From assembly GCA_905182575.1 (NCBI GenBank), contig CAJJCA010000005.1:65001-123481 (forward strand): a DNA stretch of 58,481 bases, written 5' to 3'. Shown here piece by piece: positions 50,442 to 58,151 of this stretch. The DNA is from an uncultured Flavobacteriaceae bacterium (GTDB taxonomy: Bacteria; Bacteroidota; Bacteroidia; Flavobacteriales; Flavobacteriaceae). The position numbers and the translations under genes were made by a program. Under the pieces are notes generated by a model. It did not search any database. It worked only from the letters and a program-made list of their open reading frames with translations, and was not told the origin of the DNA. Every line of letters begins with the position of its first letter. Position 1 is the stretch's first letter.

Positions 50442-51863
50442 TTAGTCTAAAACAAAACTTAATCCACCCGTAATTATGAAAGCTGACAGACCGTCACTGC
50501 GTTTGTAATTTTGAAAACGTAAGCTAACAGTTTTTAGTCCAAAATCAAAAACCTTCAGGCTTGAAAAAATATCAGTGTAAGTAAGGGAAGCTCCAAGTTG
50601 GTTACTCGAAAACGCCGATAAGTCATAGTCTGAGGTATAATAGGACGAAGAGGAGTTGTGTTGATCGTAGGGAGCAAAATAGTCTACAGCCGTTTGATCG
50701 TAAAAGCGATAAATCGGCGTCAGTTTCCACTTCATGTTAAACCGTATGGGCAATTCAAATTGAAAGGTATTGGAACGCACTCCCCAGTTATCGGTATAGT
50801 ATCGATAATAAGATCTTAATACAAAAACTTCGTTGATGTAATAATTCACGCGTAACCCTAATGGTGTTTTAATTCGTTGAGACGGCAACCTTTCAATGTC
50901 GTCTGCCAAATGAAACACACTAGTGTTATCTGAGGAAGTGTAGTTTGCTATTGCATTCTTATTCCCGATATAATAATTTTCAAAATCTTTAAAATAGACC
51001 CTTTGTAAAGGATTGGACAAGAGGCCCTCTTGGATCACATAATCTAAAAAAACAGAAAACTGAAGACGTTTACTCAGTATTTGAGAAAAACTAATTGAAC
51101 CAGAATAGGAGTTTCTGTTGACCGATGTGAAATCTTTAAATTTTGAAGGCATGTAATTACCAGTGCTAATTCCCTCTTTATCAATCACACTGACTCCATA
51201 AAAGTAACTTTTTACATTAGTCTGAAAATTAGATCCATATAAGTTATACTCATGAACTTCAGTGGGAATAATGGGTTTCCATTTGTCAAGAAAAACTTGT
51301 CCTTTAAAGGTAAGTTCTGTGTTTTTTTCATTCCACAGTTTGGTGTAGCTTGCCCCACCTCCAATGGATTCGTAGTCGTACTCGAATGAAGTCCCAAGGT
51401 TCGCTGACCAGTATTTATTTCTATCCTCAGCAGCATGCGCATAGGAGAAATTAATTGAAGTTAAAATGTCTTCACTCGAGGCTCCAGTTGAAGCGACCCA
51501 AGGAGAACCTTCAGAAGATCCACCACCAGATGCTCCAGACTTATTAAAAGGGTTTCCATTGCTAGAACTTGCAGAGGTATAGGCAGAAATCCCAATGTCT
51601 GCTGTCAATACATCATCTTGATTGAGTGGATATCTGACTACGATGGTCGGAGAGAAATCTTGTAAATCTTCATTTCCAATTCCACCCGTTACTGCGGCAT
51701 GCGAACCTGATTGATCATAATAACTGGTCAAAAAATCAATCTCGACAGTTTCCAATACTTTCTTTCTGTAGGTCAAAAGACTGTCTGCATTTTTCACTTG
51801 TGCCTTCGCCACAAAGAAAAAACCCAAACAAAAAGTCAATAAAACTTTATTAATTACACCCAC
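50442..51863 (-). CDS. DUF3570 outer-membrane beta-barrel protein
   Basis: About 473 residues with a signal peptide (VINKVLLTFCLGFFFVAKAQ) and many amphipathic beta strands, ending in SFVLD, typical of DUF3570, a family of predicted outer-membrane barrels of unknown function. The start is uncertain: GTG 51863 leaves a normal signal peptide and has AGGAGG five bases upstream, while an ATG at 51887 would add an acidic extension. Both lie inside the 3' end of the DUF4266 gene. It is the last gene of the thioredoxin-ApbE-DUF4266-DUF3570 cassette. It is intact. Confidence 0.88.
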   Translation of the reverse strand: MGVINKVLLTFCLGFFFVAKAQVKNADSLLTYRKKVLETVEIDFLTSYYDQSGSHAAVTGGIGNEDLQDFSPTIVVRYPLNQDDVLTADIGISAYTSASSSNGNPFNKSGASGGGSSEGSPWVASTGASSEDILTSINFSYAHAAEDRNKYWSANLGTSFEYDYESIGGGASYTKLWNEKNTELTFKGQVFLDKWKPIIPTEVHEYNLYGSNFQTNVKSYFYGVSVIDKEGISTGNYMPSKFKDFTSVNRNSYSGSISFSQILSKRLQFSVFLDYVIQEGLLSNPLQRVYFKDFENYYIGNKNAIANYTSSDNTSVFHLADDIERLPSQRIKTPLGLRVNYYINEVFVLRSYYRYYTDNWGVRSNTFQFELPIRFNMKWKLTPIYRFYDQTAVDYFAPYDQHNSSSSYYTSDYDLSAFSSNQLGASLTYTDIFSSLKVFDFGLKTVSLRFQNYKRSDGLSAFIITGGLSFVLD

Positions 51864-52062
51864 AACCGCCTCCTGTTTTACCACCATTAGCTCCTGCTGC
51901 TGTTTCTCGGTAAATCTGAAAATTGGTTTCAAACCGTTCCATTCCAGGCGATGCAAGTTGCATGTCGGTATCGTTAATATAAATCTTATTGTATTCCTTT
52001 ACAGCAACACATCCCTGAACTAGAAAAAGTAACGTCAATAAAAGGAAAAGCTGTTTAATCAT
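51850..52062 (-). CDS. DUF4266 lipoprotein with Cys-rich C-terminus
   Basis: A 70-residue lipoprotein: MIKQLFLLLTLLFLVQGC with lipobox Cys18, then VAVKEYNKIYINDTDMQL and a C-terminal glycine-rich tail GGKTGGGCGCN with a CxC. DUF4266 proteins are short, of unknown function and regularly found beside DUF3570 and ApbE genes. Its ATG overlaps the apbE end by 8 bp, and its stop lies within the DUF3570 N-terminus, so the genes are tightly coupled. The CxC tail could bind a metal or carry a modification; unproven. Confidence 0.88.
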   Translation of the reverse strand: MIKQLFLLLTLLFLVQGCVAVKEYNKIYINDTDMQLASPGMERFETNFQIYRETAAGANGGKTGGGCGCN

Positions 52063-53041
52063 CTTCAATTTTAATATTCTTAGAAGTATGGATTCTGCCC
52101 ATAGCATCAATTATTATTGCCTCGACCTTCGGTAATTGATTAATCAGAAAAATTCCTGCGGTCGTTCCCATCACAAAAGTGGCTGTTGCCAAAGCATCTG
52201 CCAACTCTGCTTTGGGTGCAAATATAGTACAACTTAAGATTCCTTTGGCAGGCATGCCTGTTCTGGGATCGATTATGTGACTATAGCGCTCTCCTGCTAT
52301 TGTCGTAAATCGCTCATAATCCCCAGATGTTACTACTGCTTGCTGCTCAATTGAAAACCAAGAAAAAACTTTTTTAGAATTCAATGGATTAACAATTGCA
52401 ACATTCCAGTCAGATCCGTCGGCTTGTGTCCCCCAAGTGTTCATGTCACCCGATGCATTTATGATTCCGCCACTTGCACCAGCAGCTACTAATGTTTCCT
52501 TTGCTCGGTCAGCGGCATATCCCTTACCAATGGCGCCAAAGCCTATTTTCATCCCTGCTTGGGATAGAAAAACAGTTTGATCCTTTTGGTTTAATCTTAT
52601 TTTTTTATATCCTATTTTAGCAACGGATCGCTTTAAAACTGCTTCGGCAGGAAGTTCAGAGTCGCCCCCATCGAAGGTCCATATTTTGTCCACTGCTGCA
52701 TAACTAATATCAAATGCACCAGAAGTCAGTTGGGAAAGTTTTTGTGAACGTTCTATTAAATCCCACAACTCCTTTGAGACTTTAACAGGTTTCACCCCTG
52801 CATTTTGGTTGATCTTTGACGTCTCGGAATTTGAATCCCATGAGGAAATTAAATTTTCAATTCTATTATAATTTTTTGCCATCGCAATGAAGCCATCAGC
52901 AACTTCTTTATTTTTAGCAACTACAATGACCTCAAAAGAAGAGCCCATTTTCGAAAACTTTTCAGTAAAGGTTTTTTGAGCAAAAACAACTGAGGTGCAA
53001 AAAACTACACAAAGAGAAAAGAAAAGATATCTACTACTCAT
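52055..53041 (-). CDS. FAD:protein FMN transferase (ApbE family)
   Basis: A 328-residue exported ApbE enzyme that links FMN from FAD to a Thr/Ser of target proteins outside the cytoplasm. Signal peptide MSSRYLFFSLCVVFCTSVVF. KIGFGAIGKGYAADRA and GIINASGDMNTWG form the FAD site, DPRTGMPAKG and LADALATATFVMG the metal site. The usual target signature (DgxtsAT-like) is not seen in the neighbours. ATG 53041 is one base after the thioredoxin stop. Intact. Its target in this cassette is the open question. Confidence 0.92.
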   Translation of the reverse strand: MSSRYLFFSLCVVFCTSVVFAQKTFTEKFSKMGSSFEVIVVAKNKEVADGFIAMAKNYNRIENLISSWDSNSETSKINQNAGVKPVKVSKELWDLIERSQKLSQLTSGAFDISYAAVDKIWTFDGGDSELPAEAVLKRSVAKIGYKKIRLNQKDQTVFLSQAGMKIGFGAIGKGYAADRAKETLVAAGASGGIINASGDMNTWGTQADGSDWNVAIVNPLNSKKVFSWFSIEQQAVVTSGDYERFTTIAGERYSHIIDPRTGMPAKGILSCTIFAPKAELADALATATFVMGTTAGIFLINQLPKVEAIIIDAMGRIHTSKNIKIEDD

Positions 53042-53042
53042 T

Positions 53043-53469
53043 TTAAAAAGCATTAATCAATTCTATGTATTTTTCTGGGGTACTTTTTTCATATCCCAAC
53101 TGTCCCAAAACTTTCTCTTCAGGAGAAATAACAACTACCAATGGAAAGTATCCGGCAGCATTGAACCTTTCAGCCAGTTTATCATTATGTGTCTGTTTTT
53201 CTTTTGATAAAGCGTTTTTCTTGCGTTTGGGGAAGTCAGCTCTTAACAAGACATAATTTTCAAGAGCATAAGCCTTAAAGCTTTCCTCTATCCCAAATTT
53301 CTTTTTCTAATTTAATACAAGGAATGCACCAATCAGAGCCAGAAAAAACAAGAATTAATTTTTGGTTATTCTTTTTTGATTTTTGAGTTGCAACCTTCCA
53401 ATCGGTTTCCCAGTTTTGTGCTGTTAATGAGAAACTTAAAAGAAATAAAAATACACATATAATTTTCAT
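53043..53469 (-). CDS. exported thioredoxin-like protein, frameshifted
   Basis: About 141 residues: signal peptide MKIICVFLFLLSFSLTAQ, then WKVATQKSKKNNQKLILVFS and the redox site SDWCIPCIKLEKEIW (CIPC). A frame change near 53260-53275 leads to the second half (ALENYVLLRADFPKRKKN, YFPLVVVISPEEKVLGQLGY with the expected cis-Pro position). It is a periplasmic thiol oxidoreductase of the thioredoxin_7 type. It is first in the cassette with apbE, DUF4266 and DUF3570. Its partner could be the CxC tail of the DUF4266 protein, which is inference. Confidence 0.88.
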
Positions 53470-53521
53470 ATTAATAAATTCAGGAATTATAATAAAGATA
53501 CTTCTTTGAGAGAATTTGATT

Positions 53522-54691
53522 TTAGTATTCGAATGTACCCATTTCGGTTTTGATCGTAAGCGCTTTTTTAGAAGAAGCCGCTACCCTTCCGATTATCTGA
53601 GCGTCTACATCAAAAGAAGTTGAAATTTCAATAATTTTTTCAGCATGTTCCGCGGGAACATAAAGCTCCATTCGATGACCCATATTGAAAACTTCATACA
53701 TCTCTTTCCATGAAGTTCCTGACTCTTTTTGAATCAATTCAAATAGTGGAGGAACTGGAAACAAATTGTCCTTTATGACATGAAGTTCATCGATAAAGTG
53801 AAGGATTTTGGTTTGTGCACCTCCACTACAATGAACCATTCCATGAATGGAAGATCGATCTATTGTTTCAAATATTTTTTTAATAATGGGTGCATAAGTT
53901 CGTGTGGGGGAAAGCACGAGCTTCCCAACATCCAAAGGAGTATTTTTTGATGGATCTGTAAGGTTTTTTGTTCCTGAATAAACCAATTCAGCCGGAACAG
54001 TAGCATCAAAAGTTTCTGGATATTTTTCTTTTAATTTCTTATTAAAAACATCATGTCTTGCCGAGGTAAGTCCATTACTTCCCATGCCTCCATTGTATTG
54101 CTTTTCATAAGTTGCTTTTCCAAAAGAAGACAAACCAACGATGACATCTCCGGGTATGATGTTCGCATTGTTGATCACTTCACTGCGTTTCATTCTTGCC
54201 GTTACGGTGGAATCTACAATAATGGTTTGAACCAAATCACCCACATCAGCGGTTTCTCCACCGGTGCTGTGAATAGTAACCCCAAAAGATGATAATTCAG
54301 CCAATAATTCTTCGCTACCATTGATAATTGCCGATAAGACTTCGGCAGGGATTCTGTTTTTATTTCGTCCTATGGTAGAAGACAACATGATATTATCTAT
54401 AGCACCAACGCATAGTAAATCATCTATATTCATGATCAACGCATCTTGCGCAATGCCTTTCCAAACAGACAGGTCACCGGTCTCTTTCCAGTAGGCATAA
54501 GCCAAAGAGGACTTGGTGCCAGCGCCGTCGGCATGCATGACCAGACAATGATCTTCACTACTGGTAAGGTGATCAGGTACAATTTTGCAAAATGCTTTAG
54601 GAAAAAGCCCTTTGTCAATGTTTTTAATTGCTTTATGAACGTCTTCCTTTTGGGAGGAGACGCCTCTGAGACGATATCGATCTTCAATCAT
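53522..54691 (-). CDS. purM: phosphoribosylformylglycinamidine cyclo-ligase
   Basis: A 389-residue AIR synthetase, fifth step of purine synthesis, which closes the imidazole ring with ATP. HADGAGTKSSLAY is the N-terminal phosphate loop; NIDDLLCVGAIDNIMLSSTI, STGGETADVGD and VGLSSFGKATYEKQYNGGMG with the C-terminal MVHCSGGAQTKI and FNMGHRMELYVP complete the fold. It is the longer Bacteroidota form. It lies upstream of the thioredoxin-ApbE cassette on the same strand. It is intact. Confidence 0.93.
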   Translation of the reverse strand: MIEDRYRLRGVSSQKEDVHKAIKNIDKGLFPKAFCKIVPDHLTSSEDHCLVMHADGAGTKSSLAYAYWKETGDLSVWKGIAQDALIMNIDDLLCVGAIDNIMLSSTIGRNKNRIPAEVLSAIINGSEELLAELSSFGVTIHSTGGETADVGDLVQTIIVDSTVTARMKRSEVINNANIIPGDVIVGLSSFGKATYEKQYNGGMGSNGLTSARHDVFNKKLKEKYPETFDATVPAELVYSGTKNLTDPSKNTPLDVGKLVLSPTRTYAPIIKKIFETIDRSSIHGMVHCSGGAQTKILHFIDELHVIKDNLFPVPPLFELIQKESGTSWKEMYEVFNMGHRMELYVPAEHAEKIIEISTSFDVDAQIIGRVAASSKKALTIKTEMGTFEY

Positions 54692-55005
54692 AGAATTTAT
54701 TAAAGTTCAAAATTAACATTAATCAATAGAAATGAATTTATTAGACAATAGAATTATCAACTAGATATCAAAAAAAACGATTATTTCAAGAAAAAAACAT
54801 GAGTATTCAAATAAACCCGTGAATAGTTATTGATAAATACTCAGTTAAACACTTACTTTAATGAGAATATGATAATTTATATTTGTTAATACAGATGTGT
54901 TGATAAAAATGTTAGGTGTAATTTACAATTTGGTATAAGAAAAAGATTCTTATTCAGAAGAAATTTTATTTTTACTTACTTTTAAACAAAAAATTATATT
55001 TTATC
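54692..55005. other. divergent regulatory region between purM and glnA-like gene
   Basis: 314 bp, very AT-rich, with no coding frame. It holds the divergent control regions of purM (minus) and the glutamine synthetase gene (plus). The only element I can support is the TATATTTG at 54878-54885. Confidence 0.5.
54878..54885 (+). promoter_or_regulatory. candidate -7 element for glutamine synthetase gene
   Basis: TATATTTG matches TAnnTTTG exactly and equals the octamer before the rRNA operon. The upstream -33 is TTA at 17 nt instead of TTG. A transcript from here would have a leader of about 115 nt, long enough to carry regulation, but I see no known riboswitch. Confidence 0.38.
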
Positions 55006-56014
55006 ATGAGTAAGTCTAAATTAGAGTACATATGGTTAGATGGGTATCAACCAACTGCCAGTTTAAGAAGTAAAACAAAAGTAGTTAGTGATTTTAGCGG
55101 AAAGCTTGAAGACTGCCCAATTTGGTCATTTGATGGCTCATCTACGCGACAAGCTGAAGGTGGAGCCTCTGACTGTCTTCTAAAGCCTGTGGCTATTTAC
55201 ACAGATCCAGATCGTAAGGATGGTTTTTTGGTAATGACTGAAGTTTTAAATGCAGATGGTACTCCTCATGTTTCGAATGGAAGAGCTGGTATTGATGATG
55301 ATGACAATGATTTCTGGTTCGGTTTTGAGCAAGAATATTTTATTATGGATACCTGAAACAAATTTACCGCTTGGTTTTCCAAAAGATCAAACACCTCAGG
55401 GACAGTTCTATTGTTCTGCAGGTGCTAAAAATGCTTTTGGAAGAGAAATGGTCGAAGAACATCTTGAGCATTGTCTAGAAGCAGGTATTAATGTTGAAGG
55501 TGTAAATGCAGAGGTTGCATTAGGTCAATGGGAATATCAGTGTTTTGCAATGGGTGCAAAACAAGCTGGTGATGAAATATGGATTTCAAGATACTTATTA
55601 GAGCGTCTTGGTGAAAAATATGGATTGGCCATCAACTGGCATCCAAAACCTCTTGGAGATACTGACTGGAATGGTTCAGGTATGCACGCCAATTTCTCTA
55701 ATGAGACTTTAAGAACTTGTGGTTCTAAAGAGACTTATGAAAAAATTTGCGAGGCCTTTAGACCTCTAGTTAAAGAACATATAGAGGTTTATGGCGCTTA
55801 TAACGACCAACGTTTGACTGGTGCTCATGAGACACAATCAATAAACGAATTTAGTTTTGGTGTATCCGATAGAGGTGCATCTATTAGAATTCCTATCTTA
55901 ACTGTTCAAAATGGATGGAAAGGTTGGTTGGAAGACAGAAGACCTTCTTCTAACGGAGATCCATACAAAATTGCAGGAAGAATTATTAAGACTGTCAAAT
56001 CCGCAAAGGTATAA
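55006..56014 (+). CDS. glutamine synthetase, type II-like, frameshifted
   Basis: Joins ammonia to glutamate with ATP. This is the short eukaryote-like GSII form of ~336 residues. The beta-grasp domain has YIWLDGYQPTASLRSKTKVV and PIWSFDGSSTRQAEG. The catalytic domain has FGFEQEYFIMD (metal Glu residues), NAEVALGQWEYQ, NGSGMHANFS, GAHETQSINEFSFG and DRGASIRIP. One extra T near 55356 breaks the frame; removed, it reads DTETNLPLGFP. In flavobacteria it often accompanies a type III GS, which is not seen here. It would use ammonium brought in by the porin-PII-Amt locus ~9 kb away. Confidence 0.93.
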
Positions 56015-56062
56015 TAACACTTGACTATATTTGATTCTATGTGGAATTAAATTAAACACAGA

Positions 56063-56096
56063 AACATCCTAACTCACCGATAGGATGTTTTTTTTA
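56063..56096 (+). terminator. intrinsic terminator after glutamine synthetase gene
   Basis: AACATCCTA (56063-56071) and TAGGATGTT (56081-56089) form a perfect 9-bp stem with a 9-nt loop, followed by a run of T. It lies ~50 bp after the glutamine synthetase stop and just before the 3' end of the convergent antiporter gene. Confidence 0.88.
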
Positions 56097-57029
56097 TAAG
56101 AATAATGGTATAAGAAAAATAGCGTAAAGAATCAATAAAACCAAACCCTCTTTCCTTCCTAGCTTAAGTTTTTCAGGAATAAGCACCAATGGTAGAACAA
56201 GAACTGAAATGCCGATCATCCACCAAATATCATTATCTAACAGACCGGTGTCTTGAACTATAACAGGATGCACCATTGAGGTTATCCCCATTACTGCAAG
56301 GAGGTTGAAAATATTCGAGCCGATAAGATTCCCTAAGGAGATTGCCTTTTCTTTATTGATTACTGCAATTATTGAAGCAGACAATTCTGGAATACTGGTT
56401 CCCAATGAAACAATAGTAACGCTTATGATCCTCTCAGTTACTCCAAAGTCCTGCGCTAAAAAGACAGCTCCTTTAATCAAAACTTCGGAACCCAACCAGA
56501 GACTAAATCCACCCGCGATGAAGCACATAGAGGTTTTTGAGACGGGAAGTAATTCTTCGACTTCCAGCACAACTTCATCGGGATCGTTTTTCTTAACCTT
56601 GATGAGATAAACTATAAACAGAACAAGTAAGAAAAACATAAATGCTCCTTCTGTTGCATTCAATTCCTTGTCAAAGGCAATGAAAATATAGAATAAAACC
56701 GTGGCAAGTATCATCATTGGCCAGTCCGTTTTGTAAAAACTTTGGGGAACTTCAATGGGACATATCAATAAGATAACTGCAAGTACGAGTCCTAAATTGG
56801 CAATGTTAGACCCTACTACATTTCCCAATGCAAGATCTGGATGCCCACTTAAAGCCGATTGAATACTAACAATCAACTCAGGAGCGGAAGTAGCAAAAGA
56901 GACAACGGTCATTCCTATGACAATTTTTGGAATAGAAAATCTTAATGATAATGCAACTGCTGCATGCATCAGCCAATCCCCTCCCTTTATCAATAAAAAA
57001 ATACCAATCGCTACTGCTATAAAAGCCAT
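56094..57029 (-). CDS. calcium/sodium antiporter (CaCA family)
   Basis: A 311-residue, ten-helix cation exchanger of the YrbG type. Two inverted alpha-repeats carry the ion-binding motifs SFATSAPELIVS with GNVVGSNIANLG, and SLGTSIPELSASI with GNLIGSNIFNLL. A charged loop (KVKKNDPDEVVLEVEELLP) divides the halves. It exports calcium in exchange for sodium or protons. It is intact and monocistronic, with a -7 element at 57044. Confidence 0.93.
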   Translation of the reverse strand: MAFIAVAIGIFLLIKGGDWLMHAAVALSLRFSIPKIVIGMTVVSFATSAPELIVSIQSALSGHPDLALGNVVGSNIANLGLVLAVILLICPIEVPQSFYKTDWPMMILATVLFYIFIAFDKELNATEGAFMFFLLVLFIVYLIKVKKNDPDEVVLEVEELLPVSKTSMCFIAGGFSLWLGSEVLIKGAVFLAQDFGVTERIISVTIVSLGTSIPELSASIIAVINKEKAISLGNLIGSNIFNLLAVMGITSMVHPVIVQDTGLLDNDIWWMIGISVLVLPLVLIPEKLKLGRKEGLVLLILYAIFLIPLFL

Positions 57030-57802
57030 TAATTAAATTTGTTCAAATATAGGACTTCGAATTAAAATATTTAACACATTTAAGATTTAAACCTTGGTCT
57101 ATTTATAAAGGTTAACTTTTGATATGTAAAATTTAACTTTATTTTTTAAACTTGACATTTATTTGAATTGACTTCAAAACAGAAAGATTATCCATTGTTA
57201 AAACTGTCCCCTAAATTTTGAAAAAGTTTTAGAGGTCTCTTTTCTGTTTTCGCAGGAAGAGCACCTTGTGCATCCTCACTGCTATTTATATTAATAGTCT
57301 CATATCAAAGTAACTAATAACTATAAAAGTGTTTACTTTGGCTTACTAATATGATTATCATTGTTTTATGGAGAAAACGTAAGACAGGGAAAAAGTGATT
57401 GAATGGAGAAAGCAGTGTAATATATCTTAGATGATTATTTGAAGTGAGAGTGAGTGCTTTAGGCTAGTTTAAATTGTTTTAACTAAATTTAAATATCTAA
57501 TAACCAACACTATGAAAAATTACTGGAGTACTCCTGTAAGCCTTCATGTAAACTCTTCTAGATTCTCTCTTCTCTTCTTTATATGATGTTAAAACCAGCC
57601 TTTATACATCCCTCACTGTAATCCCTCCCAAATACAGCCCTATCCAAGCCCTTAAGCCAATCCGAAGTTCAATAATAATTTAAATAGCATAAGCGCTCTT
57701 AGAATAGATTATGTGAGTTCCTTTGATGTGGTGGAGTAAAATCCAGATATTGGAAGTAAGTAAATATTAAGGAGGTGGAGGTGAGTAATTAGTAGTTGAA
57801 AG
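57030..57802. other. long gene-poor region with inverted repeats
   Basis: 773 bp between the antiporter and the tRNA-like sequences. No complete gene was found. Nested inverted repeats lie at 57176-57250: outer arms AAAACAGAAAGA and TCTTTTCTGTTTT, inner arms CCCCTAAA and TTTAGAGG. On the minus strand, 57579-57668 reads as 29 protein-like residues starting TSDWLKGLDRAVFGRDYSEG and ending at TAA, without a start codon. These could be traces of a lost element or gene. Confidence 0.4.
57044..57051 (-). promoter_or_regulatory. candidate -7 element for the antiporter gene
   Basis: On the minus strand TATATTTG lies 15 nt before the antiporter ATG, giving a predicted leader of about 8 nt. It matches TAnnTTTG. 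No clear -33 TTG was seen. Confidence 0.42.
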
Positions 57803-57876
57803 TGAACTGCGAGGGATTCGAACCTACAATCGCCACATTCGTAGTGTGGTGCATTATCCAGTTATGCTACGTCTCC
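57803..57876 (-). tRNA. tRNA-Arg (ACG)-like, degenerate
   Basis: A 74-nt minus-strand tRNA-like sequence. The D arm (GCAT/ATGC), anticodon arm (CCACA-CTACGAA-TGTGG, anticodon ACG) and T loop TTCGAAT are good. The T stem GTAGG/CCCTC has two mismatches, and the acceptor GGAGACG/GCAGTTC pairs at only its three outer positions. It is either a tRNA pseudogene or a diverged tRNA. No other tRNA-Arg lies in the window for comparison. Confidence 0.6.
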
Positions 57877-57944
57877 AATTTATGATTTTGTCTTTAATTA
57901 TGTCTTTACTTTTACCTACTTACCTTTATCTATACTACTTAACA

Positions 57945-57999
57945 ATCTATAACCTCTTAAGCCGTAATCAAGTGCACTATTTAGTTATGCTACGAGGCC
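57945..57999 (-). pseudogene. partial second tRNA-Arg (ACG)-like sequence
   Basis: On the minus strand it starts GGCCTCGTAGCATAACT, very close to the start of the tRNA-like sequence at 57803-57876. A full D arm and an anticodon arm (CTTGA-TTACGGC-TTAAG, anticodon ACG) follow, then a variable-like AGGTT, and no T arm or 3' acceptor. It seems to be the 5' half of a related tRNA gene. Confidence 0.5.
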
Positions 58000-58103
58000 A
58001 AAATATTCATTAACAATAAGTTACGAGACGTTTTGTGCCTCTGTTAATGACACTTAACGCCACTAATAACATCACTAAGGTATTTTCATGTTTATTGTGG
58101 GGG

Positions 58104-58111
58104 CAAATATA
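58104..58111 (-). promoter_or_regulatory. candidate stable-RNA -7 element
   Basis: On the minus strand TTATATTTGC is the same decamer seen before the rRNA operon (2139-2146 with flanks). It lies ~100 nt upstream of the two tRNA-Arg-like sequences and may drive, or once have driven, their transcription. Confidence 0.4.
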
Positions 58112-58151
58112 ACATCCTTTTTACTAATACCTAAAGAATTTTGTATTGTGT

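Noticed and set aside
57803-58000. Attachment site made by tRNA duplication
   Set aside because: The repeated part is the 5' half of the tRNA; integrase att sites usually repeat the 3' end, and no integrase is nearby.
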